Positions 46,011-54,814 of a DNA stretch of 64,000 nucleotides are shown here, one piece after another. The notes beneath the pieces are model-generated. The model was given only the letters and a program-made list of their open reading frames with translations, made no database searches and had not been told where the DNA came from. Within the stretch, counting starts at the first letter, position 1. Each line of letters begins with the position of its first letter. Both the position numbers and the translations under genes were made by a program. The DNA comes from JBBIRG01 sp964410965 (GTDB taxonomy: Bacteria > CLD3 > SB21 > JBBIRG01): NCBI GenBank assembly GCA_964410965.1, contig CAYPIY010000003.1:310001-374000 (forward strand), in the 5' to 3' direction.

Positions 46011-46487
46011 TTATGAACTCCAGAAATGATTGAAATAATTAATGGTTTTTAACAGGGGCCGGAAAAGTTCGAAATCCTGAATGAAAAAAAAGATCCGCAG
46101 AACGCCGAACACAAGAAGCCCGATAATAAACCATGTTTTCCCTTTGGACCATAATTCCGGCGGCGGGAAAGGGATGTTCTTCCTGCACAGCAGCCATACT
46201 GCATCTTTGAGAGCGCTCCACCCCCAGAAAAAAAACAGGATGGCCCCGAACGGATGTATCAGGAATGAGTTCAGCAGGTCTGCGTGCGCGAAATACACGA
46301 AACTCCGGGTCATCCCGCAACCCGGGCAGGGCAGGTTGGTCAGGCTTTTGAAAACACATATCTCCACCGGACCTTCCTGAAAGGGCTCCAGCATGACACT
46401 GACGAACAGCACGAACGTATAAAGGAAGATGTTCTCCGCGCGGTCCCGTATAACGGGATCCTGAATCAGACGGTTAAAAAAAAGCAT
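46011..46487 (-). CDS. DUF2752 membrane protein
   Basis: 158 residues. The family signature CPGCGMTRS is at 54-62, just before a membrane helix, with hydrophobic segments near 20-37, 78-98 and 115-134. DUF2752 proteins are small integral membrane proteins of unknown function; the paired cysteines may bind metal or form a disulfide. It lies downstream of the DUF4870-like gene with a terminator between them, so it is probably transcribed apart. Confidence 0.8.
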   Translation of the reverse strand: MLFFNRLIQDPVIRDRAENIFLYTFVLFVSVMLEPFQEGPVEICVFKSLTNLPCPGCGMTRSFVYFAHADLLNSFLIHPFGAILFFFWGWSALKDAVWLLCRKNIPFPPPELWSKGKTWFIIGLLVFGVLRIFFFIQDFELFRPLLKTINYFNHFWSS

Positions 46488-46515
46488 GCCCCGTCATCCG
46501 ATGAAAATCAAATAC

Positions 46516-46552
46516 AAAAAAAAAGGCAGATATGTTCTATCCGCCTTTTTTT
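46516..46552 (-). terminator. Terminator between the two small membrane protein genes
   Basis: A GGC-A-GATA/TATC-C-GCC stem with one mismatch and a TGTTC loop is flanked by A and T tracts on both sides, so it could work in both directions. It lies 33 bases after the stop of the DUF4870-like gene on the minus strand. Confidence 0.8.
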
Positions 46553-46584
46553 GTAGATAAAATCCTGAAATATCAGCGTAATGC

Positions 46585-46923
46585 TTACTTCACGAGATTG
46601 AATTTCTCGCCCAGTTTCCCGATCAGGGGCAGAGGGGTGATTTTTCCCTGAATCGCGTAGATAATGCCCATGATGATCAGAACGTAACCAAAGAGGATGA
46701 TGAGGTAGCCAACCAGAACGATCGCGAGAACACTTCCGACAATCTGGAGGAGGAAAATCGCGATGGCCTGTTCGCAGTGATACATGGCAAATTTGTTGTC
46801 TTTCGCGGCAAGTAACGGAATCAGAAAGCAGCAAAGATAACCTAAAATTGCCATCACTTTACCTTTTTCAATTTCTTCCTGCGTGGGAAGAGGACGCGTG
46901 GCGGGAGTACCTTGTTCAGTCAT
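46585..46923 (-). CDS. DUF4870/Tic20-like membrane protein
   Basis: 112 residues. After a polar N-terminus there are three hydrophobic stretches; 'MAILGYLCCFLIPLLAAKDNKFAMYHCEQAIAIF' (given here as its key parts MAILGYL, K-x2-FAMYHCEQA) matches the small DUF4870 membrane family, with a conserved short helix facing the membrane ('FAMYHCEQA'). Function is not known. A GGAGAAAG ribosome site precedes the ATG. It stands alone between a 195-base gap (46924-47118, nothing recognised) and a terminator. Confidence 0.75.
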   Translation of the reverse strand: MTEQGTPATRPLPTQEEIEKGKVMAILGYLCCFLIPLLAAKDNKFAMYHCEQAIAIFLLQIVGSVLAIVLVGYLIILFGYVLIIMGIIYAIQGKITPLPLIGKLGEKFNLVK

Positions 46924-47100
46924 TGCTTTCTCCTTAAGTTAAGTATGGAATAGGTTGATTAATAAGTTTTCAGAATCACGCTTGTCTGAACTCAAACAAA
47001 CAAGACAATCAAAATATATAATGAGATTATATAAAACACAAGTCTTTTTCCATGAATTATGAATTTGATAAAAACCTACCGTTCCGTCATTCCTGAATCA

Positions 47101-47130
47101 CTCCGGATGATGAACGAATCAAATCCGGAG
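47101..47130 (-). terminator. Hairpin straddling the TrmJ-like stop codon
   Basis: CTCCGGAT and ATCCGGAG form a perfect 8-bp stem around a 14-base loop containing the stop codon at 47119-47121. There is no T-tract on the minus strand, so termination is uncertain. Confidence 0.3.
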
Positions 47131-47871
47131 CCGGTTTTTCCGAAGATGATTTTCAATCTGTTTGAATATCCTGTGCAGAAGTCTCACGTCCCGCTCTTCC
47201 ATCGGTGTCCGGCCGAATAACCGGCGGATGCGCAGAATAAAACGTTCCATGGTTTTCCGCGGCACGAATCCTGTCATGTTGAGAATCAGCTCGATGCGCC
47301 GGTAGAGCTGTTCGATTTCACGGGGATCGGCGAGTCTCCAGTCGAAGTGGGGATTCCCGTCAAGATGATGCTGAAATATTTCATACAGGTACACCATCAC
47401 GGCCTGAGCGAGATTCAGCGACATGTTGCCGGGATGAACCGGAACGGCCGATAACAGCTGGCACTGATGAAGCTCATCGTTGGTGAGTCCGTCGCTTTCC
47501 CTTCCGAATACCAGCGCGACAGAACTGTCAACGCCGGTTTCACGGATCCTTGCGGCGATTTCTTTCGGGGTAAATGACGGGTTGTGCGTGAACCTCCTCC
47601 GGTTGGATGTGGCAACGGCTATATGAACGCCCTCCAGCGCCGATTGCAGGGTGCCGGCGACGACGGCATGTTCGAGGATATCTTCAGCGTGCCGGCTGAG
47701 CCAGTATGCCTGCGGAACCCTGTAATCACAAGGATTGACGAGACACAGCCTGGAAAATCCGAAATTATCCATCGCGCGCGTGACGGCGCCGATATTGCCC
47801 GGAGACTCGGGTTCGACCAGCACGATTTTGATATGCGAAAAATCAGGCGCCGGCGTCCCATTCCTAAGCAT
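47119..47871 (-). CDS. TrmJ-like SPOUT RNA methyltransferase
   Basis: 250 residues from the ATG at 47871; a TTG two codons earlier is also open, but the GAGGAA ribosome site fits the ATG. SPOUT-fold motifs are clear: NIGAVTRAMDNFGF near 28-41, 'VALVFGRESDGL' near 113 and 'MSLNLAQAVMVYLYEIF' near 145, which form the AdoMet-binding knot. The family methylates the 2'-O of tRNA position 32 (TrmJ) or related sites. The start overlaps the 3' end of the PAS/H-box gene by 8 bases, so translation is coupled, an unexpected pairing. Confidence 0.88.
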   Translation of the reverse strand: MLRNGTPAPDFSHIKIVLVEPESPGNIGAVTRAMDNFGFSRLCLVNPCDYRVPQAYWLSRHAEDILEHAVVAGTLQSALEGVHIAVATSNRRRFTHNPSFTPKEIAARIRETGVDSSVALVFGRESDGLTNDELHQCQLLSAVPVHPGNMSLNLAQAVMVYLYEIFQHHLDGNPHFDWRLADPREIEQLYRRIELILNMTGFVPRKTMERFILRIRRLFGRTPMEERDVRLLHRIFKQIENHLRKNRLRI

Positions 47872-48580
47872 CGGCAAATTCCTCGTCGATGGCTTTCAGC
47901 CGGCTTTCCAGGTTGTTTTCAATATCCAGCTGGGGTGACGGAGAACCCCCGACGTCTACGGTTTTGACATCCTCGTCCAGTCTCTGGGCCCGTTTGACCA
48001 CTTCGTGCAGGCTTTCCAGGACCGCGGCGATACGCTTGGACTGGCGTACACAGGTCTGCGTGAGTTCCCTGTATTCTTCCACCCGGTCCAATTGACGGCA
48101 GACTTCCGCTTTCAGGGAAATCGCGGCGACGGCGTTGCGTATGTGATGGTTCAGCGTGGTCAGGGTTTCGATCAGCCCGCGGAGATGCGCATGATTACGC
48201 TCCTGACGGATGAACATCTGAATAAGGCGGTTCTGGTCGGTGATGTCTTTTGCGATAACCGATACGCCGACAATGTCCATGAATTCGTTCTTGATCGGCG
48301 ATGCGGTGACGTACACGGCAACTTTTCCGTTCTTGCCGTTGAGTTCGCATTCGAGATTTTTCAGGGCGTCTCCCTCCATGGTTTCAATCACCATCATACG
48401 CATCAGCCGCTTGTTGCCCTCCGGAGACAGAACATCCGCCGGCTGGCCGATGATTTCATGCGCTTTATATCCGAGCAGTTCCTCCGCGCCGGCATTCCAG
48501 GTCATGACGCACTGGGTTTTCCCGACGGTAAAGATGGCATCAGCCGCATACTGGATCAGGTTTTTTAAGTAATCTTCCAT
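47864..48580 (-). CDS. PAS protein with histidine-kinase-like dimerisation helix but no ATPase domain
   Basis: 238 residues. A PAS domain covers about 5-125 ('YAADAIFTVGKTQCVMTWNAGAEELLGY', here by its ends YAADAIF and EELLGY). It is followed by a helical region with 'TTLNHHIRNAVAAI' near 140-153, which looks like the H box of HisKA kinases, and a second helix 'QSKRIAAVLESLHEVV'. The chain then ends with an acidic tail; no N, G1 or F box of an ATPase domain exists. An excellent AAGGAGA ribosome site precedes the ATG. It may be a phosphotransfer/dimerisation partner or a degenerate kinase. It overlaps the TrmJ-like gene by 8 bases. Confidence 0.78.
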   Translation of the reverse strand: MEDYLKNLIQYAADAIFTVGKTQCVMTWNAGAEELLGYKAHEIIGQPADVLSPEGNKRLMRMMVIETMEGDALKNLECELNGKNGKVAVYVTASPIKNEFMDIVGVSVIAKDITDQNRLIQMFIRQERNHAHLRGLIETLTTLNHHIRNAVAAISLKAEVCRQLDRVEEYRELTQTCVRQSKRIAAVLESLHEVVKRAQRLDEDVKTVDVGGSPSPQLDIENNLESRLKAIDEEFADA

Positions 48581-48744
48581 TTCGGTCTCCTTGGCTGAAC
48601 ATCAGTTCTGAAGTTAATGAACAAAATCCGGAATCATGCAGGAATGAATTCATGACGGGATTTTTTTCGGCGCTGGAACCGGATTTTATTTTACAGGCTA
48701 ATCATTTCCGGCATTTTTCCCGAAACAACCACGCGCCCGTCAGT

Positions 48745-49512
48745 CTATCCCGAGAGGGCAAGTCCGATCACGCCGAGCATCCTGCCTGATATGCCTCCGC
48801 CTCCTCGATGGGAAAAAAACAGGTCCTGGCGCTCCATCGTGCATAATCCGCACTGCATCACTGCCCGGACCCCCGCTTCCCGGAGCTGCAGTTCATTGGC
48901 CTTCCAAAGATCAAGATGGGGCTTCGCCGTTCCGTTCCGGTTGACGGTCTCGGCAGGAAACTGTTGCGCCACATCCTCGCTCACTTCATAACAGTCAGGG
49001 CAAACCGAGGGACCGATGTACGCGACCACGTCATCCGGTATTGTGTCGTATGTTTCTATCATGCTCATGATCGTTTTATAAACGATGCGTTGCCGGGTTC
49101 CTTTCCACCCCGCGTGGACGACGCCGGCAATTCTTTTGTTCGGTTCATAAAACAGCACCGGCACGCAATCAGACCCGGTAACGGTGAGAAAAACATTTTC
49201 CCGCTGCGTAAATGAAGCGTCCGTGCATTCGTAATGTCCGGGCTCGGCATCGTACGCAATGTTGCAACTGTGTACCTGCGACTGCCGCACGACACGGTCC
49301 TCAGGAACGCCGATGACGCTGAAAAACAATTTCCGGTTCGCAATAATAAGCTCCGGATCATCTTGGGTCTTTAATCCCAGGTTCAGTGATTCGTAAGGTC
49401 CCGAGCTGTATCCTCCCGTACGTGTGGAAAAAAAGGCTTTTAACCGGCAAAAGGAATCAAATTCAGTAAAAAGCCCGATCGTAAGAGAATCCATGTTTTC
49501 AAATCGCATCAT
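48745..49512 (-). CDS. PgeF/YfiH-family protein
   Basis: 255 residues. Family motifs: 'FFSTRTGGYSSGPY' near 28, 'VRQSQVHSCNI' (zinc His), 'TGSDCVPVLFYEP' (Cys) and 'AGVVHAGWKGT' (His) forming the zinc/active site, then 'YIGPSVCPDCYEVSEDV'. These multicopper-polyphenol-oxidase-like proteins act on purine nucleosides (phosphorylase/deaminase activity in human FAMIN) and have been linked to removing mis-incorporated residues from peptidoglycan precursors. Cytoplasmic, single gene. The 164-base gap downstream holds nothing recognised. Confidence 0.9.
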   Translation of the reverse strand: MMRFENMDSLTIGLFTEFDSFCRLKAFFSTRTGGYSSGPYESLNLGLKTQDDPELIIANRKLFFSVIGVPEDRVVRQSQVHSCNIAYDAEPGHYECTDASFTQRENVFLTVTGSDCVPVLFYEPNKRIAGVVHAGWKGTRQRIVYKTIMSMIETYDTIPDDVVAYIGPSVCPDCYEVSEDVAQQFPAETVNRNGTAKPHLDLWKANELQLREAGVRAVMQCGLCTMERQDLFFSHRGGGGISGRMLGVIGLALSG

Positions 49513-49699
49513 GCTTTATCTCTTCAGTCCCGGTAATACTGGGCGAATGTATTTATTATTATTTTGTTAGTCAAGCAAATCGTGGTTTTTGAAGCCGGAT
49601 AAAACGAATTTGGAATTGAATTACAGAAATAATATATTTACTTATGAGTTTTATATTCATGGCGTACTCAATGAATCATGATGAAAGGTTAAACAATCA

Positions 49700-51724
49700 G
49701 TGAATCCTACGGCAAACATCAGCATTCCGAAAGACGTCCTGACACGTTGGTATCAGCTTGCGTATCAGAGCCGTCTGATCGATGAACAGGCTTCAAGATT
49801 TATCCGGCAGGCGAAGGGATGGTCGTATCTGGCGATGTGCGGCGGTCATGAAGGCATTCAGCTCGCGCTGGGACTGTCTTTCCGTCCGAATATAGATTTT
49901 TTATTTCCTTATTACCGCGACCAGCTGACCTGCCTTTCCGCGGGGATCAGCGTTTATGAAATCATGCTGAACGGACTGAGCCGCCGTGATGACGTGGCCG
50001 GGGGAGGAAGGCATATGTCCAATCATTTCGCCAAACCGTCGATTCAGATTGAGAATGTATCATCAAATGTTTCCAATCATTCATTGCATGCTGTCGGCGT
50101 GGCCAGGGCAATTAAATATTATAAATCCGAAGGAATCGCGTTCGCGAGCTTCGGCGAGGCATCCTCATCGGAAGGTTATGTATATGAAGCCCTGAACGGC
50201 GCGTCACGTGAACAGCTTCCGGTCATTATCGTAATCCAGAACAACCGATACGGCATCAGCGTTCCGCTTGCCCAGCAGACTGCGAATCCTGTGGTGTCCG
50301 ACAATTACAAGGGCCTGAAAAACCTCGGCGTGTTCAATTGCGACGGTAAGGATTTCTTCGACAGCCGCCGCGCGATGGACGAAGCTATGGGGTACATCCG
50401 GACAGGACAAGGCCCCGCGCTCGTGCATGCCGACTGCGCCCGCCTTAACGCTCATTCCAACAGTGATCGCCATGAGTTATACCGCAGCAAGGAAGAAATT
50501 GAGGGCATTCAGAAACTGGATCCTCTGGTCAACTTTAGAAAACATCTTATCGATAAAAAAATATTTTCTGAAGAGGAACTGACGGCCATAGAAACCGACA
50601 ACCAGAAAATAGTTCAGGAAGCGGCCGATCGCGCTGAAGCCGCACCGACGCCCGATCCGGAAACGGCAACGCTCTATGTCACCCCCGAGCCGATCGATGT
50701 TGACGAAACGCCGGCACCCGATGGAGAACCGGCGGAAAAACTGCGCGAAGCCATTAACCGGACTCTGCACGAGGAATTCCGCCGCAATCCCGACACCTTC
50801 ATCTGGGGACAGGATGTCGCATCGAAAGACAAAGGAGGCGTGTTCAACGTCACCAAGGGACTGCTTCAGGAATTCGGCCCGGGCCGCGTGTTCAACGCAC
50901 CGATCGCCGAGGATTTTATCGTGGGAACGGCGAACGGCTTTTCCCGCTTCAAGGATGACATTCGCATAGTCATCGAGGCCGCGCAGTTCGCCGATTACGT
51001 CTGGCCGGCGATGGAACAGATCGTCGAAACGAGCCATGAATATTACCGCTCTAACGGTCAAAACTGCCCCAATATTGTTTTGCGGCTGGCGAGCGGCGGT
51101 TACATCGGCGGAGGATTGTATCATTCCCAGAACGTGGAAGCTCAGATGACGGCGCTTCCCGGGGTTCGCGTCGTAGTGCCCGCGTTCGCTGACGATGCCT
51201 GCGGTTTACTGAGAACTGCGCTCCGGTCACGCGGCATCACGTTTTTTCTCGAACCGAAATTCCTGTACAACCAGATCTTCGCGCAAAGTCCCAAAACAGG
51301 AGTGGATCATTTCGTACCCTTCGGCAAAGCCCGTATCCGCAGAGCCGGCAGCGACGCAACCGTGATTACATACGGCAATACGGTTCACTGGTCGCTCCGC
51401 GCGGCGAACAAACTCTCTGAACAGGGTTTCTCCGTTGAAGTCATTGACCTGCGATCGCTTGTTCCGCTGGACATGGATACAATAGCACAGTCCGTACGGA
51501 AAACGGGACGCGTTCTCGTCGTACATGAGGATAAACTCACCGGCGGATTCGGGGGCGAGATAGCGGCCAGAATCACCGAAGAATGCTTTGAATCCCTTGA
51601 CGCGCCCGTCCGGCGGATCGGCAGCCTGGATTGCCCCGTTCCCTTTTCGCGTTTACTGGAAGCAGCCGTGCTTATCAATGAGGATAAAATCCGGCACGCG
51701 CTTGAAGATCTACTCAGGTATTAA
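49700..51724 (+). CDS. 2-oxo acid dehydrogenase E1 component, fused alpha and beta subunits
   Basis: 674 residues. The start is GTG at 49700, with GAAAGG upstream; a nearby ATG runs into a stop. Residues about 1-320 are the alpha-type thiamine-diphosphate domain: the GDG motif reads GEASSSEG near 151 and the matching Asn is in 'QNNRYGIS'. A short Pro/Glu linker (about 310-345) joins the beta-type domain (about 350-674) with 'FGEG'-class region replaced by 'APIAEDFIVGTANG' and the C-terminal fold 'VEVIDLRSLVPLDMDTI'. It decarboxylates a 2-oxo acid, probably branched-chain, and hands the acyl group to a lipoyl E2. No E2 or E3 gene is nearby. The fusion is common in FCB bacteria. Confidence 0.9.
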   Translation: MNPTANISIPKDVLTRWYQLAYQSRLIDEQASRFIRQAKGWSYLAMCGGHEGIQLALGLSFRPNIDFLFPYYRDQLTCLSAGISVYEIMLNGLSRRDDVAGGGRHMSNHFAKPSIQIENVSSNVSNHSLHAVGVARAIKYYKSEGIAFASFGEASSSEGYVYEALNGASREQLPVIIVIQNNRYGISVPLAQQTANPVVSDNYKGLKNLGVFNCDGKDFFDSRRAMDEAMGYIRTGQGPALVHADCARLNAHSNSDRHELYRSKEEIEGIQKLDPLVNFRKHLIDKKIFSEEELTAIETDNQKIVQEAADRAEAAPTPDPETATLYVTPEPIDVDETPAPDGEPAEKLREAINRTLHEEFRRNPDTFIWGQDVASKDKGGVFNVTKGLLQEFGPGRVFNAPIAEDFIVGTANGFSRFKDDIRIVIEAAQFADYVWPAMEQIVETSHEYYRSNGQNCPNIVLRLASGGYIGGGLYHSQNVEAQMTALPGVRVVVPAFADDACGLLRTALRSRGITFFLEPKFLYNQIFAQSPKTGVDHFVPFGKARIRRAGSDATVITYGNTVHWSLRAANKLSEQGFSVEVIDLRSLVPLDMDTIAQSVRKTGRVLVVHEDKLTGGFGGEIAARITEECFESLDAPVRRIGSLDCPVPFSRLLEAAVLINEDKIRHALEDLLRY

Positions 51725-51733
51725 ACTGTACAT

Positions 51734-53323
51734 ATGAATTTTATTTTTAATCAATTCTCTGAGCATGAAAAGCGCTCGCTGCTTATTTTATCGGGGGTTT
51801 CGCTGTCGTTGTCCGTACTGCTCACGGTTTTCATCAGCTATCCTCGCGGAAGCGGGGTAGACGGAGCCTTGTACGCTCTAAGCGGCGCGAACCTGTTCAT
51901 GGGAAACGGCCTTACTTACAGCGATGTCCCTAATACGTTTTTGTGGCCGCTGTTCAGCGTGTTCATCGGAATGGTCAATCTTCTTGTGAATGATCTCCAG
52001 GTATCCGCGCATATCGTCCTGATAACTTGTTTTACAATCAGTGTTTTTCCTTTTTATTATTTTGTTAAAAACCTTTTTCAGGCTGAAACGGCCGTCATCG
52101 CCGTTTTATTCTACGCGCTGAACGGTTTTATGATCCGGCTCTCCGGGCGATTACTCGCGGAAACGGTGCTGATACTCATGCTCATTACCGCGATGTATTA
52201 CGGTTCAAAAATTATCAAATCGTATCAGGACAACTTGCCGGGTAAATGGACGGACTTTTTATGGATCGGTTTTTTCCTGGGTTTATCGTACCTCACGAAA
52301 CCGGAATCGTTCCAGTTTGCCGTGATCATGATTGTCTTTTTTTTCGGACTCCTTTTAAAAAGGAAATTATTCCGCCGGGATGCGCTTAAACTTCTTCTGA
52401 TGATTGCGGTGTTTGTTATGGTCATCGCCCCGCAGATCAGGTTTGTTCATGAGGTTACCGGAAAATGGGTTCTGACAACCTATAACCGCTTTCTGTTCAG
52501 GCCTGCGGTCGAACCATTTCTTGGTATCAATGCCGGCGAATCCGCATCGGATCCCTATATGGAATATAATTATAACGCATACATCGTCCGAAGTCCTTAC
52601 TCAAAAGAAAATTATGACCGTGATCTCAGCCGCCTCGGCGAACATACGTTCATTTACTTCAAAACATTCATAACCATCATCGGCCTGATTCATGCGGCGC
52701 TGTTTATCAGTTCTTTTTTTATTTTTAAAAAAAATTATACTGATCAGCGTATTTTCTTGTATATCATGCTTATTCCTGCGCTGACGCTTTTCTTATGGTA
52801 CCGTACCATAGACCGGCACTGGATGATGCATATTCCCGTATTCATCGCTGTGACATCGGCCGTAATCTGGAAACTTAAAACCCTCTTCCAGAATCGCCCG
52901 ATATGGAAGCACGTGTGGATCGCCGTCATGATCCTGGTTTTCATCCAGTCCTACACGCCTGTCGCGAACAACACGCCTACCAACCGCGTCATCAACAATC
53001 ACCGCGCGATGGGCCAATGGATACGCGATAACCTTCCCGAAACCCGCGGCAAACTGATCGCCGACCGGAAGCCGTTCATTACTTTTCTCGCGCAGGGCCG
53101 GTATTTCCGCTATAACAATCCGAAGAACGTCGTATGGCTGGTTAACCTTCTCCAAAAAAGAAACGTGGATTATCTGATCGTCGAACAGTTCATGGTGGAC
53201 ACCTACAACCGGAATGTCAAAGAGCTGCTCGATCCGAAAGACCGGCCGGGTCTGAAGCTGATTCATGTTGAAGACGATCCGCATCTGGGCAAAGCGGTAT
53301 TGTACCAGGTGTTGAAAGGATAA
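51734..53323 (+). CDS. GT-C-type membrane glycosyltransferase
   Basis: 529 residues with about ten to twelve hydrophobic helices. The first external loop holds the acidic 'SGVDGALYALSGANL' and 'GNGLTYSD' texts typical of polyprenyl-phosphate-sugar-dependent transferases (GT39/ArnT/PMT_2 class), and the C-terminal part (about 420-529) is a soluble periplasmic domain. Such enzymes transfer a sugar from a lipid carrier to a lipid or protein outside the inner membrane. It starts 9 bases after the E1 gene, so it is likely co-transcribed, without an obvious functional link. The acceptor is unknown. Confidence 0.78.
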   Translation: MNFIFNQFSEHEKRSLLILSGVSLSLSVLLTVFISYPRGSGVDGALYALSGANLFMGNGLTYSDVPNTFLWPLFSVFIGMVNLLVNDLQVSAHIVLITCFTISVFPFYYFVKNLFQAETAVIAVLFYALNGFMIRLSGRLLAETVLILMLITAMYYGSKIIKSYQDNLPGKWTDFLWIGFFLGLSYLTKPESFQFAVIMIVFFFGLLLKRKLFRRDALKLLLMIAVFVMVIAPQIRFVHEVTGKWVLTTYNRFLFRPAVEPFLGINAGESASDPYMEYNYNAYIVRSPYSKENYDRDLSRLGEHTFIYFKTFITIIGLIHAALFISSFFIFKKNYTDQRIFLYIMLIPALTLFLWYRTIDRHWMMHIPVFIAVTSAVIWKLKTLFQNRPIWKHVWIAVMILVFIQSYTPVANNTPTNRVINNHRAMGQWIRDNLPETRGKLIADRKPFITFLAQGRYFRYNNPKNVVWLVNLLQKRNVDYLIVEQFMVDTYNRNVKELLDPKDRPGLKLIHVEDDPHLGKAVLYQVLKG

Positions 53324-53401
53324 CGATTTCAAAGAATCGATTTACTATAATCCTTCCAAGAGTATTTATAGAAAATCTCAATTAAACCCGGGAGCCTCCG
53401 T

Positions 53402-53938
53402 ATGAAAACCATGATAAAAACAACCGGAATGTCCGCATGGATCGTCATGATCTTTGCCCTTTCCACCGCGCCGAGCCAGGAAGCGTTTGCACAATCCGAA
53501 TTTTCTTACGCTTCAGTGTACAGTCCCAAATATGAGCAAACCATGTTTGCGGCTTTTGATCCTGCGGTCGGTCAGCTTCAGTATATGTGGACTTCCGACA
53601 AAAAGTGGGTCAAGCTCGGCCAGGAAATCAATGCGGACGGAAAATTGTCCCTTTCCTTTGCCGTAGCCTACAGCGCCAAATACGAACAGAATGCTTTTGC
53701 GGCAATAAACAGCAAAACCGGCCAGCTTTATATCATGTGGACATCGGATAAAAAGTGGGTTGAATTCGGCCCGGTGATCGCCGCCGACGGGAGCCTCAAT
53801 CTTACACTGGATGCGGTTTACAGCGGAAAATACGAACAAATCCAGTATATCGCGACTGACAAAAAAACAGGCCAAACCTATATTATGTGGACCAGCGACA
53901 AGAAGTGGACAATCTTCGGACCGGCTGTGAAAAAGTAA
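53402..53938 (+). CDS. Exported protein made of three 50-residue repeats
   Basis: 178 residues. Signal peptide with cleavage near AFA30. The mature chain is three tandem copies of a 50-residue unit starting at about 39, 89 and 139; each has 'YSxKYEQ', then a strand with 'TGQ', then the invariant MWTSDKKW and 'FGP/LGQ'. The last copy is shorter and ends the protein. The many aromatic residues and the repeat spacing suggest a small beta-propeller or beta-barrel, or a carbohydrate-binding repeat, but I recognise no named family. A GGGAG ribosome site precedes the ATG. It is followed by a convergent hairpin. Confidence 0.75.
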   Translation: MKTMIKTTGMSAWIVMIFALSTAPSQEAFAQSEFSYASVYSPKYEQTMFAAFDPAVGQLQYMWTSDKKWVKLGQEINADGKLSLSFAVAYSAKYEQNAFAAINSKTGQLYIMWTSDKKWVEFGPVIAADGSLNLTLDAVYSGKYEQIQYIATDKKTGQTYIMWTSDKKWTIFGPAVKK

Positions 53939-53976
53939 CTAATTAGGCACAAATCATATATACTTTTGACAGACTG

Positions 53977-54008
53977 CAGACTTACAGTCGACAACCTCTG
54001 TAAGTCTG
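53977..54008. terminator. Bidirectional hairpin between convergent genes
   Basis: CAGACTTACAG (53977-53987) pairs perfectly with CTGTAAGTCTG (53998-54008) around a ten-base loop. It lies between two genes that end towards each other, the expected place of a shared terminator. There is no strong T-tract. Confidence 0.55.
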
Positions 54009-54046
54009 AAGATATTTTATTCTATTTTCCGAAAATCATTATGGCG

Positions 54047-54679
54047 TCAGGGAGCCGGTTGTATTACTTTTTTCATTCCCCACAAGAATAGCCCCGCACC
54101 AATTAATGCTAATAATATGCAGAAAACATAAAGACCGGTCATGCTCGAATTGATAAATGATGAATATTCCACCGCAGAACCCGAGTACCAGCCCTTAACT
54201 TCAAGCATGAACGGTTTAAGAGAAGTCAGAGTCCCAACCGCTGTAACCGGATCTCCTCGCCTCAGTCCGATGTAACGGATTTCTCTTCCATCTGATGTTT
54301 TCTCGTCAGTGCTTTTAATAAGGTTTCCGGTTCCTTCCGAGCAAATATTTTCTGAATGAAGCGTAATATCTCCGGCGACCAAATCAACAACGACCGGCTG
54401 GCGAAATGTTTCGCTGATGGTCCACGATCCCTTATTTCCTTTGTATTCCCGTGCGGCATCAACAAAATCGTGTATGAGAATTTTATTTTTTGCGCTTACT
54501 TTTCCTTCAATCACAACCAGATCACCGATTTTGAGGGTTCCGGTAATATTGCCGTTATAAGGTACGGCATTCTGAATCAATTTATTTTCTTCCGACAATC
54601 GGAACACACCGAACGCAAGAATTCCCATACTGACAGCGATCATGATAACGCCGGTAATCTTCATTCTTCGGGGGTACAT
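54047..54679 (-). CDS. Membrane protein with large extracytoplasmic domain, GIDE-like layout
   Basis: 210 residues from the ATG at 54679, chosen because GGAG lies just upstream; a further in-frame ATG at 54706 has no ribosome site. One membrane helix near 6-26 and a second at about 183-203 enclose a domain of about 150 residues with repeated strands ('KIGDLVVIEGKVSAKN', 'GDPVTAVGTLTSLKP'). The layout resembles the GIDE-domain/E3-ligase-like bacterial membrane proteins, but the match is weak. Function unknown. It is a single gene converging on the three-repeat protein. Confidence 0.6.
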   Translation of the reverse strand: MYPRRMKITGVIMIAVSMGILAFGVFRLSEENKLIQNAVPYNGNITGTLKIGDLVVIEGKVSAKNKILIHDFVDAAREYKGNKGSWTISETFRQPVVVDLVAGDITLHSENICSEGTGNLIKSTDEKTSDGREIRYIGLRRGDPVTAVGTLTSLKPFMLEVKGWYSGSAVEYSSFINSSMTGLYVFCILLALIGAGLFLWGMKKVIQPAP

Positions 54680-54814
54680 ATTGCACTCCGGTTTTGTTTT
54701 AATCATTTAATCATGAACAGCAGATTACTGCAGAAATGAATTTAACATATTTTGTATTGCATTAAGGTCTTGATTAATGTAAAATTTACAAGTTAATATT
54801 CCAAAGCAATTTTT

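Noticed and set aside
45836..46033. 65-codon plus-strand frame between the M23 peptidase and DUF2752 genes
   Set aside because: No signal, domain or convincing ribosome site; part of it overlaps the end of the DUF2752 gene on the other strand.
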